Assembly: GCF_006539165.1 (NCBI RefSeq) | Contig: NZ_BJMM01000053.1 | Location: 1 to 38,984, forward strand | Source of the DNA: Streptomyces cacaoi | GTDB lineage: Bacteria; Actinomycetota; Actinomycetes; Streptomycetales; Streptomycetaceae | Direction: 5' to 3' | DNA length: 38,984 bases | Shown: positions 23,220 to 34,409 of the stretch, piece by piece | How positions within the stretch are numbered: position 1 is the first letter of the stretch | How the letters are laid out: every line of letters begins with the position of its first letter | Made by a program: the position numbers and the translations under genes | The notes under the pieces: generated by a model | What the model was told of the DNA's origin: nothing | Databases searched by the model: none | What the model saw: only the letters and a program-made list of their open reading frames with translations

Positions 23220-24920
23220 ATGCCCGAGGAAGACAGCGCATCCGAGGTGGGTTCCGCTCCGGTCTCCGGTGGCCATCTGGTGGCCGCGGCACTCAAGGCC
23301 GAGGGGGTGGAGGTCGTCTACACGCTGTGCGGCGGCCACATCATCGACATCTACGACGGCTGTGCGGACGAGGGGATCTCCGTCGTCGACGTCCGTCACG
23401 AGCAGGTGGCCGCGCACGCGGCCGACGCGTACGCGCGGCTGACGGGGCGGCCCGGCTGCGCGGTCGTGACGGCGGGGCCCGGAACGACGGACGCGGTGAC
23501 GGGGGTCGCGAACGCGTTCCGGGCCGAGTCGCCGATGCTGCTGATCGGCGGTCAAGGCGCCCGTGCACAGCACAAGATGGGCTCGCTCCAGGATCTGCCG
23601 CACGTGGAGATGATGACGCCGATCACCAAGTTCGCGGCGACGGTGCCGGACACGTCCCGGGTCGCGGACATGGTCTCGATGGCGTTCCGGGAGTGCCGGC
23701 ACGGCGCCCCGGGCCCCTCGTTCCTGGAGATCCCGCGCGATGTGCTCGACGCCGAGGTGCCGCGGGAGCAGGCGCGGGTGCCGGCGGCCGGGCGCTACCG
23801 GGCCTCCACCCGCCAGGCCGGTGATCCGGCGGACGTGGAGCGGCTGGCCGCGCTGTTGACGGCGGCGGAGCGGCCGGCGGTGCTGTTCGGCTCGCAGGTG
23901 TGGACGACGCGGGCGACGGAGGCGGCCCGGGAGCTGGTGCGGGAGCTGGAGGTGCCGGCCTATCTGAACGGGGCGGGCCGGGGCACGCTGCCGCCCGGGG
24001 ACCCGCACCACTTCCAGCTGTCGCGCCGGCACGCGTTCTCCCGTGCCGACGTCATCGTCATCGTGGGCACGCCGTTCGACTTCCGGATGGGCTACGGCAA
24101 GCGGCTGTCGCCGGACGCGACGGTCGTCCAGATCGATCTGGACTACCGGACGGTCGGCAAGAACCGGGACGTGGATCTGGGCATCGTCGGCTCGGCCGAC
24201 CTGGTGCTGGCCGCCGTCACCGAGGCAGCCTCCGGCCGGGCGCGGGGCGAGCGGACGGCGCGCAAGGCGTGGCTGGAGGAGCTGCGGGCCGTCGAGGAGA
24301 AGGCCCTGGCGAAGCGGGCCCCGCTGCTGCTGTCGGACGCCGAGCCGATCCATCCGTACCGGCTGGTGCACGAGATCAACGAATTCCTCACCCCGGACTC
24401 GCTGTTCATCGGCGACGGCGGGGACGTCGTCACCTTCTCCGGCCAGGTCGTGCAGCCGCGTTCGCCGGGCCACTGGATGGATCCGGGGCCGCTGGGGACG
24501 CTGGGCGTCGGGGTGCCGTTCGTGCTGGCGGCCAAGCAGGCGTGCCCGGACAAGGAGGTCGTGGCGCTGTTCGGGGACGGCGCCTTCTCGCTGACGGGCT
24601 GGGACTTCGAGACGCTGGTGCGCTACGACCTGCCGTTCGTCGGCATCGTCGGCAACAACTCCTCGATGAACCAGATCCGTTACGGCCAGCGCGCCAAGTA
24701 CGGCCCGGAGCGGGAGCGGCTGGGCAACACGCTGGGCGATGTGCCCTACGACGCGTTCGCGCGGATGCTCGGCGGGCACGGCGAGGAGGTCCGCGATCCG
24801 GCGCAGATCGGTCCGGCGCTGCGGCGGGCCCGGGAGTCGGGCAAGCCGTCCCTGGTCAATGTGTGGATCGATCCGGACGCGTACGCCCCCGGAACCATGA
24901 ACCAGACCATGTACAAGTGA
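23220..24920 (+). CDS. ThDP-dependent oxalyl-CoA decarboxylase / 2-hydroxyacyl-CoA lyase-like enzyme
   Basis: A 566-aa thiamine-diphosphate enzyme of the acetolactate synthase/oxalyl-CoA decarboxylase superfamily. The activating glutamate is Glu61 in VRHEQVAAHAADAYARL. The ThDP/Mg motif runs from GDG (452-454) to NN (479-480). It immediately precedes frc, so the expected reaction is oxalyl-CoA to formyl-CoA plus CO2. However, where Oxalobacter Oxc has DYEEMDQ (active-site Tyr120-Glu121), this protein reads SLQDLPH, closer to 2-hydroxyacyl-CoA lyases. I therefore do not assign oxc. ATG 23220 has AAGGAG about 9 nt upstream. A long upstream extension of the frame is not coding. It is the first gene of a four-gene operon. 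Confidence 0.88.
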   Translation: MPEEDSASEVGSAPVSGGHLVAAALKAEGVEVVYTLCGGHIIDIYDGCADEGISVVDVRHEQVAAHAADAYARLTGRPGCAVVTAGPGTTDAVTGVANAFRAESPMLLIGGQGARAQHKMGSLQDLPHVEMMTPITKFAATVPDTSRVADMVSMAFRECRHGAPGPSFLEIPRDVLDAEVPREQARVPAAGRYRASTRQAGDPADVERLAALLTAAERPAVLFGSQVWTTRATEAARELVRELEVPAYLNGAGRGTLPPGDPHHFQLSRRHAFSRADVIVIVGTPFDFRMGYGKRLSPDATVVQIDLDYRTVGKNRDVDLGIVGSADLVLAAVTEAASGRARGERTARKAWLEELRAVEEKALAKRAPLLLSDAEPIHPYRLVHEINEFLTPDSLFIGDGGDVVTFSGQVVQPRSPGHWMDPGPLGTLGVGVPFVLAAKQACPDKEVVALFGDGAFSLTGWDFETLVRYDLPFVGIVGNNSSMNQIRYGQRAKYGPERERLGNTLGDVPYDAFARMLGGHGEEVRDPAQIGPALRRARESGKPSLVNVWIDPDAYAPGTMNQTMYK

Positions 24921-24957
24921 CCGGCGCGGCCGGTGTACGGCGATACGAGGTGATCGC

Positions 24958-26202
24958 GTGAGCGGCAAGGCACTGGACGGTGTGCGCGTCCTGGACATGA
25001 CCCATGTGCAGTCGGGCCCGTCCGCGACCCAGCTGCTGGCCTGGCTGGGCGCGGATGTGCTCAAGCTGGAGGCGCCGGGCGGCGACGTGACCCGCGGGCA
25101 GCTGCGGGATCTGCCCGGGGTGGATTCGCTCTACTTCACGATGCTCAACTGCAACAAGCGGAGCATCACCCTCAACACCAAGACGGAGCGCGGCAAGGAG
25201 CTGCTCACGGAGCTGATCCGGCGCAGCGATGTGCTGGTGGAGAACTTCGGCCCGGGCGCGCTGGACCGGATGGGCTTCCCCTGGGAGCACATCCGCGAGC
25301 TGAATCCGCGGCTGGTGTACGCCTCGATCAAGGGGTTCGGGGAGGGCCCGTACCAGGACTTCAAGGCGTACGAGGTGATTGCGCAGGCCATGGGCGGCTC
25401 CATGGCCACCACGGGCACCGAGGACGGCCCGCCGCTGGCGACGGGTGCGCAGATCGGCGACTCGGGCTCCGGAGTGCATACAGTCGTCGGCATACTGGCG
25501 GCCCTGCACCAGCGGCACCGCACGGGCCGGGGCCAGCGGGTGCGGGTGGCGATGCAGCACGCGGTGCTCAATCTGTGCCGGGTCAAGCTGCGGGACCAAC
25601 AGCGGCTGGCGCACGGCCCGTTGCGCGAGTACCCGGGCCAGGCCGAGGGCGACGAGCGGCCCGAGGAGGTGCCGCGTTCGGCGAACGCCTCGGGCGGTGG
25701 GCAGCCCGGCTGGGCCGTCCGCTGTGCGCCGGGCGGCCCGAACGACTACGTGTACGTGATCGTGCAGCCCGCCTCGTGGGCGCCGCTGTGTGCGCTGATG
25801 GGCCGCCCCGAGCTGGCCGAGGACCCGGAGTGGGCGACGCCGCAGGCCCGGCTGCCCAAGCTGGACGCGCTGTTCCGGATGGTCGAGGAGTGGTCCGGCG
25901 GGCTGCCCAAGTGGCAGGTGCTGGAGGCGCTGAACGCGCACAACATCCCCTGCGGGCCGATCCTGTCCACGAAGGAGATCATCGAGGACGCCTCGCTGGC
26001 CGACGACGGCATGATCGTCGAGGTCGGCCATCCCACCCGGGGCAGCTTCCGGACCGTCGGTTCGCCGGTGAAGCTGTCCGACTCCCCCGTCGACGTCACC
26101 TCCTCCCCGCTGCTCGGCGAGCACAACGCGGAGGTGTACGCCGGTGAACTCGGCCTGGGCGAGGACGAGTTGAAGTCGCTCCAGAAGGAAGGCGTGATCT
26201 GA
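24958..26202 (+). CDS. frc: Formyl-CoA:oxalate CoA-transferase
   Basis: A 414-aa class III CoA-transferase that moves CoA from formyl-CoA to oxalate, giving oxalyl-CoA and formate. It closely follows the Oxalobacter Frc sequence as I recall it: VDSLYFTMLNCNKRSI, VENFGPGALDRMGF, GDSGSGVH with the nucleophile Asp168 (Asp169 in Oxalobacter), AVLNLCRVKLRDQQRL, the glycine-loop GGGQPGW, and HNIPCGPI. The start is GTG 24958, 37 bp after the ThDP enzyme. The stop is one base before the next gene's GTG, so the operon is tightly packed. This is the best evidence that the operon handles oxalate. Confidence 0.93.
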   Translation: MSGKALDGVRVLDMTHVQSGPSATQLLAWLGADVLKLEAPGGDVTRGQLRDLPGVDSLYFTMLNCNKRSITLNTKTERGKELLTELIRRSDVLVENFGPGALDRMGFPWEHIRELNPRLVYASIKGFGEGPYQDFKAYEVIAQAMGGSMATTGTEDGPPLATGAQIGDSGSGVHTVVGILAALHQRHRTGRGQRVRVAMQHAVLNLCRVKLRDQQRLAHGPLREYPGQAEGDERPEEVPRSANASGGGQPGWAVRCAPGGPNDYVYVIVQPASWAPLCALMGRPELAEDPEWATPQARLPKLDALFRMVEEWSGGLPKWQVLEALNAHNIPCGPILSTKEIIEDASLADDGMIVEVGHPTRGSFRTVGSPVKLSDSPVDVTSSPLLGEHNAEVYAGELGLGEDELKSLQKEGVI

Positions 26203-26203
26203 C

Positions 26204-28384
26204 GTGTCCGGTGACGGTGTCGAGGGAGTCGACGGCGGTGTGCCCGGGGGCCGCGAGGCGGCCCGGGAGCGGGTGCGGGGACTGTTCGCGGCGGTGCGTG
26301 CCGAGGGGCGCGCGGTCCTCACCGCGACGGAGGCCGAGCAGGTCGCCGCCGCCTACGGGATCCCCACTCCCGCGCAGGCGCTCGCGGGGGACGCGGACGA
26401 GGCGGTGGAGCTGGCGGAGGGCATCGGGTACCCGGTGGTGCTCAAGGTCGTCTCGCCGGACGTGGTGCACAAGACGGACGCCGGCGGCGTGGTCGCCGGG
26501 GTCACCGGGGCGGACGGTGTGCGTGCGGCACACGCGCGGGTGCTGGCGGCCGTGCGGGAGCACGCACCCGCGGCGCGGATCGAGGGCGTGCAGGTGCAGC
26601 GGATGGTGCCGGGCGGTGTGGAGGTGCTGATCGGCGCGGTGACCGATCCGACGTTCGGCAAGGTGGTGGCGTTCGGCCTCGGCGGCGTCCTGGTCGAGGC
26701 GCTCGGCGATCTCACCTTCCGGCTGGCGCCGGTCACGCCGGACGAGGCGGGCTCCATGCTGGACTCGGTGCGCGCGGCCGAGGTGCTGCGCGGGGTGCGC
26801 GGCGCGGCGCCGCCGGACCGGGCCGCGCTCCGCGAACTGATCGTGGCCGTCTCGGAGTTGGCGGCCGACTTCCCCGAGCTGGCCGAGATCGACCTCAATC
26901 CCGTCTTCGCCGCGCCGGACGGCGCCACGGCCGCCGATGTGCGCCTGCTGCTGGGCGAGCCCGCCGGGCGCACGGCGCCGGTGCACACGCCGGAGGAGAT
27001 CCTCGCCTCGATGCGGCGGCTGATGGAGCCCCGTTCGGTGGCGGTCGTCGGGGCGTCCGACCAGCCGGGGAAGATCGGCAACTCGGTGCTGCGCAATCTG
27101 GTGGACGGCGGCTTCGAGGGAGAGATCCACCCCGTCAACCCGAAGGCCGGGCAGGTGCTGGACCGCAAGGCGTACGCTTCGGTGTGCGACGTGCCCGCCG
27201 AGATCGATGTGGCGGTCTTCGCGATACCGGCGGCCCTGGTGCCCGCCGCGCTGGAGGAGGCGGGCCGCAAGGGCGTGCCGAACGCGGTGCTCATCCCCTC
27301 GGGGTTCGCGGAGACCGGCGAGGTGGAGCTCCAGGAGCGGACCGTGGAGATCGCCCGGCGGCACGGCATCCGCCTGCTGGGCCCCAACATCTACGGCTAC
27401 TACGCGCCCTGGCAGAAGCTGTGCGCGACCTTCTGCACGCCCTACGACGTGCCCGGCGGTGTCGCGCTCACCTCGCAGTCCGGCGGGATCGGGATGGCCG
27501 TCCTCGGCTACGCGCGCTCGACGGGCACCGGCGTCTCCGCGATCGTCGGCCTCGGCAACAAGTCCGACGTGGACGAGGACGATCTGCTCACCTGGTTCGC
27601 GCAGGACGCGCACACCCGCTGTGTGGCCATGCACATCGAGGACCTCAAGGACGGCCGGGCCTTCGTCCGCGCCGCACGCGAGACCGTCCGCCGCAAGCCC
27701 GTCGTCGTCCTCAAGGCCGGGCGCACCGCCGCCGGTTCGCGCGCGGCCGGCTCGCACACCGGCGCGCTCGCGGGCGACGACGCCGTCTACGACGACGTGC
27801 TGCGCCAGGCCGGGGTGATCCGCGCTCCCGGGCTGCACGAGATGCTGGAGTACGCGCGGGCCCTGCCGGTTCTGCCGGCGCCGCGCGGCGAGAACGTCGT
27901 CGTGATCACCGGGGCCGGTGGCTCGGGGGTGCTGCTGTCGGACGCCCTGGTCGAGGCCGGGCTGTCGCTGATGGAGATGCCCGACGATCTCGACGCGGCC
28001 TTCCGGGCGCTCATCCCGCCCTTCGGCGCGGCCGGCAACCCGGTGGACATCACGGGCGGGGAGCCGCCGGCGACCTACGAGGCGGCCATCCGGCTCGGCC
28101 TGGAGGACGACCGTGTCCACGCCCTCGTCCTCGGCTACTGGCACACCGTCGTCACGCCGCCGATGGTCTTCGCCGAGCTGACCTCCCGCGTCGTCGCCGA
28201 GGCCCGCGGGCGCGGCATCGACAAGCCCGTCGTCGCCTCGCTGGCCGGGGACACCGAGGTCGAGCGGGCCTGCGCCCACCTGTTCGAGAACGGGATCGCC
28301 GCCTATCCCTACACCACCGAGAAGCCGGCGGCCGTGCTCGGTGCGAAGTACCGCTGGGCACGGGCCGCCGGCCTGCTGCCCTGA
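26204..28384 (+). CDS. ADP-forming acyl-CoA synthetase (acetate-CoA ligase type, fused subunits)
   Basis: A 726-aa fusion of the two subunits of an NDP-forming acyl-CoA ligase in beta-alpha order. Residues 1 to about 225 form the ATP-grasp (beta) part (YPVVLKVVSPDVVHKTDAGGV). From about 265 there is a CoA-binding Rossmann domain (PRSVAVVGASDQPGKIGN), followed by the succinyl-CoA-ligase-like flavodoxin domains. The phosphorylated histidine is His518 in GSHTGALAGDD. It could make a CoA thioester from ATP, CoA and an acid (formate, acetate or oxalate) to prime the Frc cycle, or run backwards to recover ATP from the product thioester. The start GTG 26204 lies one base after frc. Confidence 0.9.
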   Translation: MSGDGVEGVDGGVPGGREAARERVRGLFAAVRAEGRAVLTATEAEQVAAAYGIPTPAQALAGDADEAVELAEGIGYPVVLKVVSPDVVHKTDAGGVVAGVTGADGVRAAHARVLAAVREHAPAARIEGVQVQRMVPGGVEVLIGAVTDPTFGKVVAFGLGGVLVEALGDLTFRLAPVTPDEAGSMLDSVRAAEVLRGVRGAAPPDRAALRELIVAVSELAADFPELAEIDLNPVFAAPDGATAADVRLLLGEPAGRTAPVHTPEEILASMRRLMEPRSVAVVGASDQPGKIGNSVLRNLVDGGFEGEIHPVNPKAGQVLDRKAYASVCDVPAEIDVAVFAIPAALVPAALEEAGRKGVPNAVLIPSGFAETGEVELQERTVEIARRHGIRLLGPNIYGYYAPWQKLCATFCTPYDVPGGVALTSQSGGIGMAVLGYARSTGTGVSAIVGLGNKSDVDEDDLLTWFAQDAHTRCVAMHIEDLKDGRAFVRAARETVRRKPVVVLKAGRTAAGSRAAGSHTGALAGDDAVYDDVLRQAGVIRAPGLHEMLEYARALPVLPAPRGENVVVITGAGGSGVLLSDALVEAGLSLMEMPDDLDAAFRALIPPFGAAGNPVDITGGEPPATYEAAIRLGLEDDRVHALVLGYWHTVVTPPMVFAELTSRVVAEARGRGIDKPVVASLAGDTEVERACAHLFENGIAAYPYTTEKPAAVLGAKYRWARAAGLLP

Positions 28385-28462
28385 TGCCGCCGGTACCGCC
28401 GCGCCCGCCGCCCGACCGGCGGCGCCCCCTGCGGCGGCGGCCTCTCCACGAAGGAGGAACGG

Positions 28463-29869
28463 ATGGCACAACCTCCCGACACCTCACCGGGCGCCACGGC
28501 CCCGGGCTATCGCGAACTGACCGACCGCAACGGCCGGGTGTACCGGATCGGGGAGACGGACCGGGAGATCCTCGGCCACTCCCGGAAGATCATGGTGTAT
28601 CTGCCGTGGCTGGCCATGATGGCCATCAGCGTGTCCGAGTACGCCTACGGCTCGGCGGAGGACACCCTCTCCGAGGCCCACCACTGGACGCAGAGCGACA
28701 CCTTCTGGATCCTCAGCGTCTGGGTCTTCTTCCAGGCCGGTATCGCCTTCCCCGCCGGCTGGTTACGCGAGCGCGGGCTGCTCACCGCGCGCAACGCCAT
28801 GTATCTGGGCTCGGCCCTGGCGCTGGTGGGCTTCCTCGCGCTCTCGCACTCCGCCGATGTGCTGCTGGCGATCCTGGGGTTCGGTGTGCTGGGCGGGATC
28901 GGCTCCGGGCTCATCTACGCCACCTGCATCAACAGCGTGGGCAAGTGGTTCCCCGAACGCCGGGGCGGCAAGACCGGGTTCGTCAACGGCGGCTTCGCGT
29001 ACGGCGCCGTCCCCTTCATCTTCCTGTTCAACTACGCCTTCGACACGAGCAACTTCCAGCCCGTGCTGGACGCGATCGGGGTGTACGTGCTGGCCGTCGT
29101 CGCCGTCTGCGCGTGGTTCTTCCGCGATCCGCCGAAGAACTGGTGGCCGCACGACCACGATCCGCTGGGCCGGGCGGCGCCCGCCCGCCGGGGTGCGGCG
29201 GCGGCGCTGGAGAAGAACCCTCCGGCGACCCGGCAGTACTCGCCCATGGAGGCGATGCGCACCGGCATGCTGCCGCTGATGTGGCTGCTGGTGGTGATGA
29301 CCGCGGGCGTCTCGATCTTCGGTATCTCCTTCCAGGTGCCGTTCGCGAAGGAGGTCGGCTTCGGGCCGATGGTCGCCGCCTCGTCGATGGGCATCATGTC
29401 CGTGATCAACGGCGTGGGCCGCGGCTGCATCGGCTGGCTCTCGGACCGCTGGGGCCGCAAGCCCACCCTGATCTTCGTGATCGTCGTGCTCGGCCTGGCC
29501 CAGTTCGGTGTGCTGTGGGCGGGCACGATCCGCAACCAACTGCTCTTCCTGGTCTTCGCGTTCATCTCCGGCTTCGGCAGCGGCGCCTTCTACCCGATGT
29601 TCGCGGCGCTCACCCCCGACTACTTCGGGGAGAACCACAACGCCACCAACTACGGCATCGCCTACAGCGGCAAGCTGGTCAGCGGGCTGTTCGGCGGGGG
29701 CCTGGGCGCGACGGCCGTGGACGCCTGGGGGTACAAGGGCGCCTATCTGCTGGCGGGCGGCATCTCGCTGCTGGCCGCCGTGCTGGCGCTGGGGCTGCAC
29801 CGGCCCGGTGCCCGGCGGTTGAAGGACATCGTGCCCAACCACCATGCGGCGGGCCGGGAGATGGCGTGA
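28463..29869 (+). CDS. MFS transporter, oxalate/formate antiporter (OFA/OxlT) family
   Basis: A 468-aa major facilitator with about 12 transmembrane segments, beginning at KIMVYLPWLAMMAISVSEYAYG. Family signatures include GILGGIGSG-like GVLGGIGSGLIYATCINSVGKWFPERRG and, in the second half, GRGCIGWLSDRWGRKPTL. OxlT of Oxalobacter exchanges oxalate for formate, so here it would bring oxalate in and carry formate out. The start is ATG 28463 behind AAGGAGG, 78 bp after the synthetase. Substrate is inferred from family and from frc in the same operon. Confidence 0.88.
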   Translation: MAQPPDTSPGATAPGYRELTDRNGRVYRIGETDREILGHSRKIMVYLPWLAMMAISVSEYAYGSAEDTLSEAHHWTQSDTFWILSVWVFFQAGIAFPAGWLRERGLLTARNAMYLGSALALVGFLALSHSADVLLAILGFGVLGGIGSGLIYATCINSVGKWFPERRGGKTGFVNGGFAYGAVPFIFLFNYAFDTSNFQPVLDAIGVYVLAVVAVCAWFFRDPPKNWWPHDHDPLGRAAPARRGAAAALEKNPPATRQYSPMEAMRTGMLPLMWLLVVMTAGVSIFGISFQVPFAKEVGFGPMVAASSMGIMSVINGVGRGCIGWLSDRWGRKPTLIFVIVVLGLAQFGVLWAGTIRNQLLFLVFAFISGFGSGAFYPMFAALTPDYFGENHNATNYGIAYSGKLVSGLFGGGLGATAVDAWGYKGAYLLAGGISLLAAVLALGLHRPGARRLKDIVPNHHAAGREMA

Positions 29870-29963
29870 TCCTCGCCGGCCCGGGGTGTGCGGCCGGGCA
29901 GGGCCGCGCACCCTCCCGGCGGGGCTCCCGCCCACCGGGGAACCCCCTTGCGAGCAGGCTGCA

Positions 29964-29970
29964 TAAAAGT
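29964..29970 (+). promoter_or_regulatory. -10 element of a near-leaderless acetyltransferase transcript
   Basis: TAAAAGT lies 12 nt before ATG 29983, and no Shine-Dalgarno is visible between them. The mRNA would begin within a few bases of the start codon. It separates the acetyltransferase from the oxalate operon. Confidence 0.4.
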
Positions 29971-29982
29971 ACGCTTCCCCGC

Positions 29983-30495
29983 ATGAAGATCCAGCCGGTT
30001 CCCTTCGACCACCCCGACGCGGTCGCCCTCAACGACCGTGTACAGCGCGAGTACGCCGAACGGTACGGGGACGAGGGCGACATCACGCCCCTCTCCCCCG
30101 CCATGTTCCGCCCGCCGTACGGCCTCTACCTCCTCGTCCACGCGCCCGACGGCACCCCCGTCGCCACCGGCGGCTGGCGCGGCCGGGACGAGGACGAGGA
30201 GGGGTACGCGGACGGCGACGCCGAGATCAAGCGGATGTACGTCGTCCCCGAGGCGCGGGGGCGCGGGCTCTCCCGGCGTGTGCTGGCCGCGCTGGAGGAC
30301 GACGCCCGGGCGGCCGGCCGCACCCGGATGGTCCTGGAGACGGGCGACCGTCAGCCCGAGGCGATCTCCCTCTACACCTCCTGCGGCTACGAGCCCTGCC
30401 CGGGCTTCGGCGTCTACCGCCACGCCCCCGCCAGCCGCTTCTTCGCCAAGCCGCTGCGGGTGCCCGCGCAGGGCTCCGCCTCGTTGGCCTCCTGA
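29983..30495 (+). CDS. GNAT family N-acetyltransferase
   Basis: A 170-aa acetyltransferase that transfers acetyl from acetyl-CoA to an unidentified amine. The acetyl-CoA-binding motif A is VPEARGRGLSRRVLAALEDD (about 86-105). The C-terminal half has ETGDRQPEAISLYTSCGYEP, typical of the family. Length is standard. Upstream is a -10-like TAAAAGT but no ribosome site, suggesting a leaderless or near-leaderless transcript. Its link to the oxalate operon is only positional. Confidence 0.9.
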   Translation: MKIQPVPFDHPDAVALNDRVQREYAERYGDEGDITPLSPAMFRPPYGLYLLVHAPDGTPVATGGWRGRDEDEEGYADGDAEIKRMYVVPEARGRGLSRRVLAALEDDARAAGRTRMVLETGDRQPEAISLYTSCGYEPCPGFGVYRHAPASRFFAKPLRVPAQGSASLAS

Positions 30496-30523
30496 TCCGC
30501 CCCGAGCAGCGCCGGAAGCGGTA

Positions 30524-30549
30524 CCGGCGCCGGTCCGCCCCGGCGCCGG
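30524..30549. terminator. Bidirectional terminator between acetyltransferase and GntR gene
   Basis: CCGGCGCCGG occurs twice (30524-30533 and 30540-30549) around TCCGCC. Because the unit is self-complementary, the two copies pair into a 10-bp stem. It lies between convergent genes. Confidence 0.65.
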
Positions 30550-30556
30550 GCCCGGC

Positions 30557-31234
30557 TCAGCGCTCCTCGCGGTCGTGGTAGGTGTGCCGGGTGTACTCGG
30601 TGTGGGCGCGCATCACACGGCCCGCCTCGGCCGCGTCCCCGGCGGCGACGGCCGCGATCAACTGCCGGTGCTCCTCCCAGGAATGGGCCCCGCGCTGCCG
30701 CGCCACCGGGCGGTAGTACCAGCGCACCCGGCGGTCCACCTGCGCCGACAGCTCGGCCAGCACCGCGTTGCCGGCCAGCTCCATGACCTTCGCGTGGAAG
30801 GCCGCGTTGGCGTCGACGACGGCGTCGATCTCGTCCCGTGCGACGGCGGCCTCGCCGTGCTCGCACAGCTCCTCCAGCGCCGCGACGCCCTCGTCACCCG
30901 CGTGTTCGGCGGCCAGACGGGCCGCCTCGGCCTCCAGCAGGGTGCGCACCGACAGCAGCTGATCGGCCTCCTCCTCGGAGGGCTCGTGCACGAACGCGCC
31001 CTGTGCGGGCCGCAGATCGACCCAGCCGTCGGTGGCCAGCCGCTGAAGCGCCTCCCGCACGGGCTGCCGGGACACCCCCAGCCGGTCCGCCAGCTCGCTC
31101 TCCACGAGGTGCTGCCCCGGGCGCAGTTGGCGGGTGGTGATCAGCCCCAGCAGGGCCTCGTGCACCCGCTCGCGCAGCGGGCCGGGCCGCTCCAGCCGCG
31201 GTACGGCACCCCGCGGCAGCTCCGACAGCGACAT
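30557..31234 (-). CDS. GntR family (FadR subfamily, FCD domain) transcriptional regulator
   Basis: A 225-aa regulator. The winged HTH covers about residues 17-78 (LVESELADRLGVSRQPVREAL). The FCD effector domain follows, with the three histidines typical of metal-dependent acid sensing visible in AAFHAKVME, EHRQLIAA and RAHTEY. FCD regulators usually respond to small carboxylates. Adjacent to an oxalate operon, this is the obvious candidate regulator for oxalate, formate or oxalyl-CoA sensing, by inference. ATG 31234 gives the usual length. ATG 31288, directly behind a TAGACT -10, would add 18 Arg-rich residues from a leaderless transcript and cannot be excluded. Confidence 0.88.
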   Translation of the reverse strand: MSLSELPRGAVPRLERPGPLRERVHEALLGLITTRQLRPGQHLVESELADRLGVSRQPVREALQRLATDGWVDLRPAQGAFVHEPSEEEADQLLSVRTLLEAEAARLAAEHAGDEGVAALEELCEHGEAAVARDEIDAVVDANAAFHAKVMELAGNAVLAELSAQVDRRVRWYYRPVARQRGAHSWEEHRQLIAAVAAGDAAEAGRVMRAHTEYTRHTYHDREER

Positions 31235-31287
31235 CGCGCACCCCGTCTCCCGGCCCCTCGGCCGTACGCGTCGACGACGGTCGTCCA

Positions 31288-31302
31288 TTGTCTACAGTCT
31301 AC
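31288..31302 (-). promoter_or_regulatory. GntR promoter with putative autoregulatory site
   Basis: On the + strand TTGTCTACAGTCTAC contains GTCTAC twice at 7-bp spacing and a TGT-CT-ACA core like those of FadR-type operators. On the minus strand TAGACT (the -10) overlaps it, so binding would block the regulator's own transcription. Confidence 0.45.
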
Positions 31303-31400
31303 GGAAACCCGGCGGCGCGGTCTGCCGCTCGGCCACGGCCGACTTCCCTGCCCCGCCGGGGCGTTCGCACACCCGCCGGCCGGAAGGTGCCGCGGACGCG

Positions 31401-31435
31401 ACGTGGCCGCATCCCGCGCGGGGATGCGGCCACGT
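31401..31435 (-). terminator. Terminator of the aconitase gene
   Basis: A perfect 15-bp stem, ACGTGGCCGCATCCC / GGGATGCGGCCACGT, with a 5-nt loop GCGCG lies 37 bp beyond the aconitase stop on the minus strand. There is no U-run. Confidence 0.8.
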
Positions 31436-31472
31436 CTGCCGGGTGGGCGGTGCGCCCCGGCCGGATGGTGCG

Positions 31473-34196
<2,724 letters not shown>

Positions 34197-34261
34197 GACA
34201 GTCTCCTTCAGTGCCTTGAGTGCATCGGCCGCCGGTGCGCTATGGTGGGCAAGCCACCAAG

Positions 34262-34280
34262 TTAGGTAAGCCTTACCAAG
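34262..34280. promoter_or_regulatory. Iron-box-like palindrome (DmdR1/IdeR type) upstream of acnA
   Basis: TTAGGTAAGCCTTACCAAG matches the actinobacterial iron-box consensus TTAGGTTAGGCTAACCTAA at 14 of 19 positions. The central GGTAAG-C-CTTACC is a perfect inverted repeat. It lies 66-84 bp upstream of the aconitase GTG, where a promoter would be expected. Iron-dependent control suits an iron-sulfur enzyme. Confidence 0.6.
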
Positions 34281-34335
34281 GCCCTCCCGGACCCCGCCTG
34301 CCCTGCGACAGCGACCGCCGACGTTTCCGTCGCCA

Positions 34336-34357
34336 GTTATCTCGATGTCGAGATAAC
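34336..34357. promoter_or_regulatory. TamR-like (MarR family) palindrome upstream of acnA
   Basis: The arms GTTATCTCGA (34336-34345) and TCGAGATAAC (34348-34357) are perfect reverse complements around TG, a 22-bp palindrome. In S. coelicolor the MarR-family regulator TamR, which responds to citrate and trans-aconitate, controls aconitase. This site, 140-161 bp upstream of acnA, has the size and form expected of a MarR operator. Assignment to TamR is by context. Confidence 0.6.
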
Positions 34358-34409
34358 ACTAGTACACCAGGCCGGACCGGTCATGCGCTGACCCCTGGGT
34401 GCTGATCTC

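Noticed and set aside
27184..30495. 1103-aa plus-strand frame ending in the acetyltransferase
   Set aside because: Only the last 170 residues, from ATG 29983, are real; the rest shadows the acyl-CoA synthetase and MFS genes.
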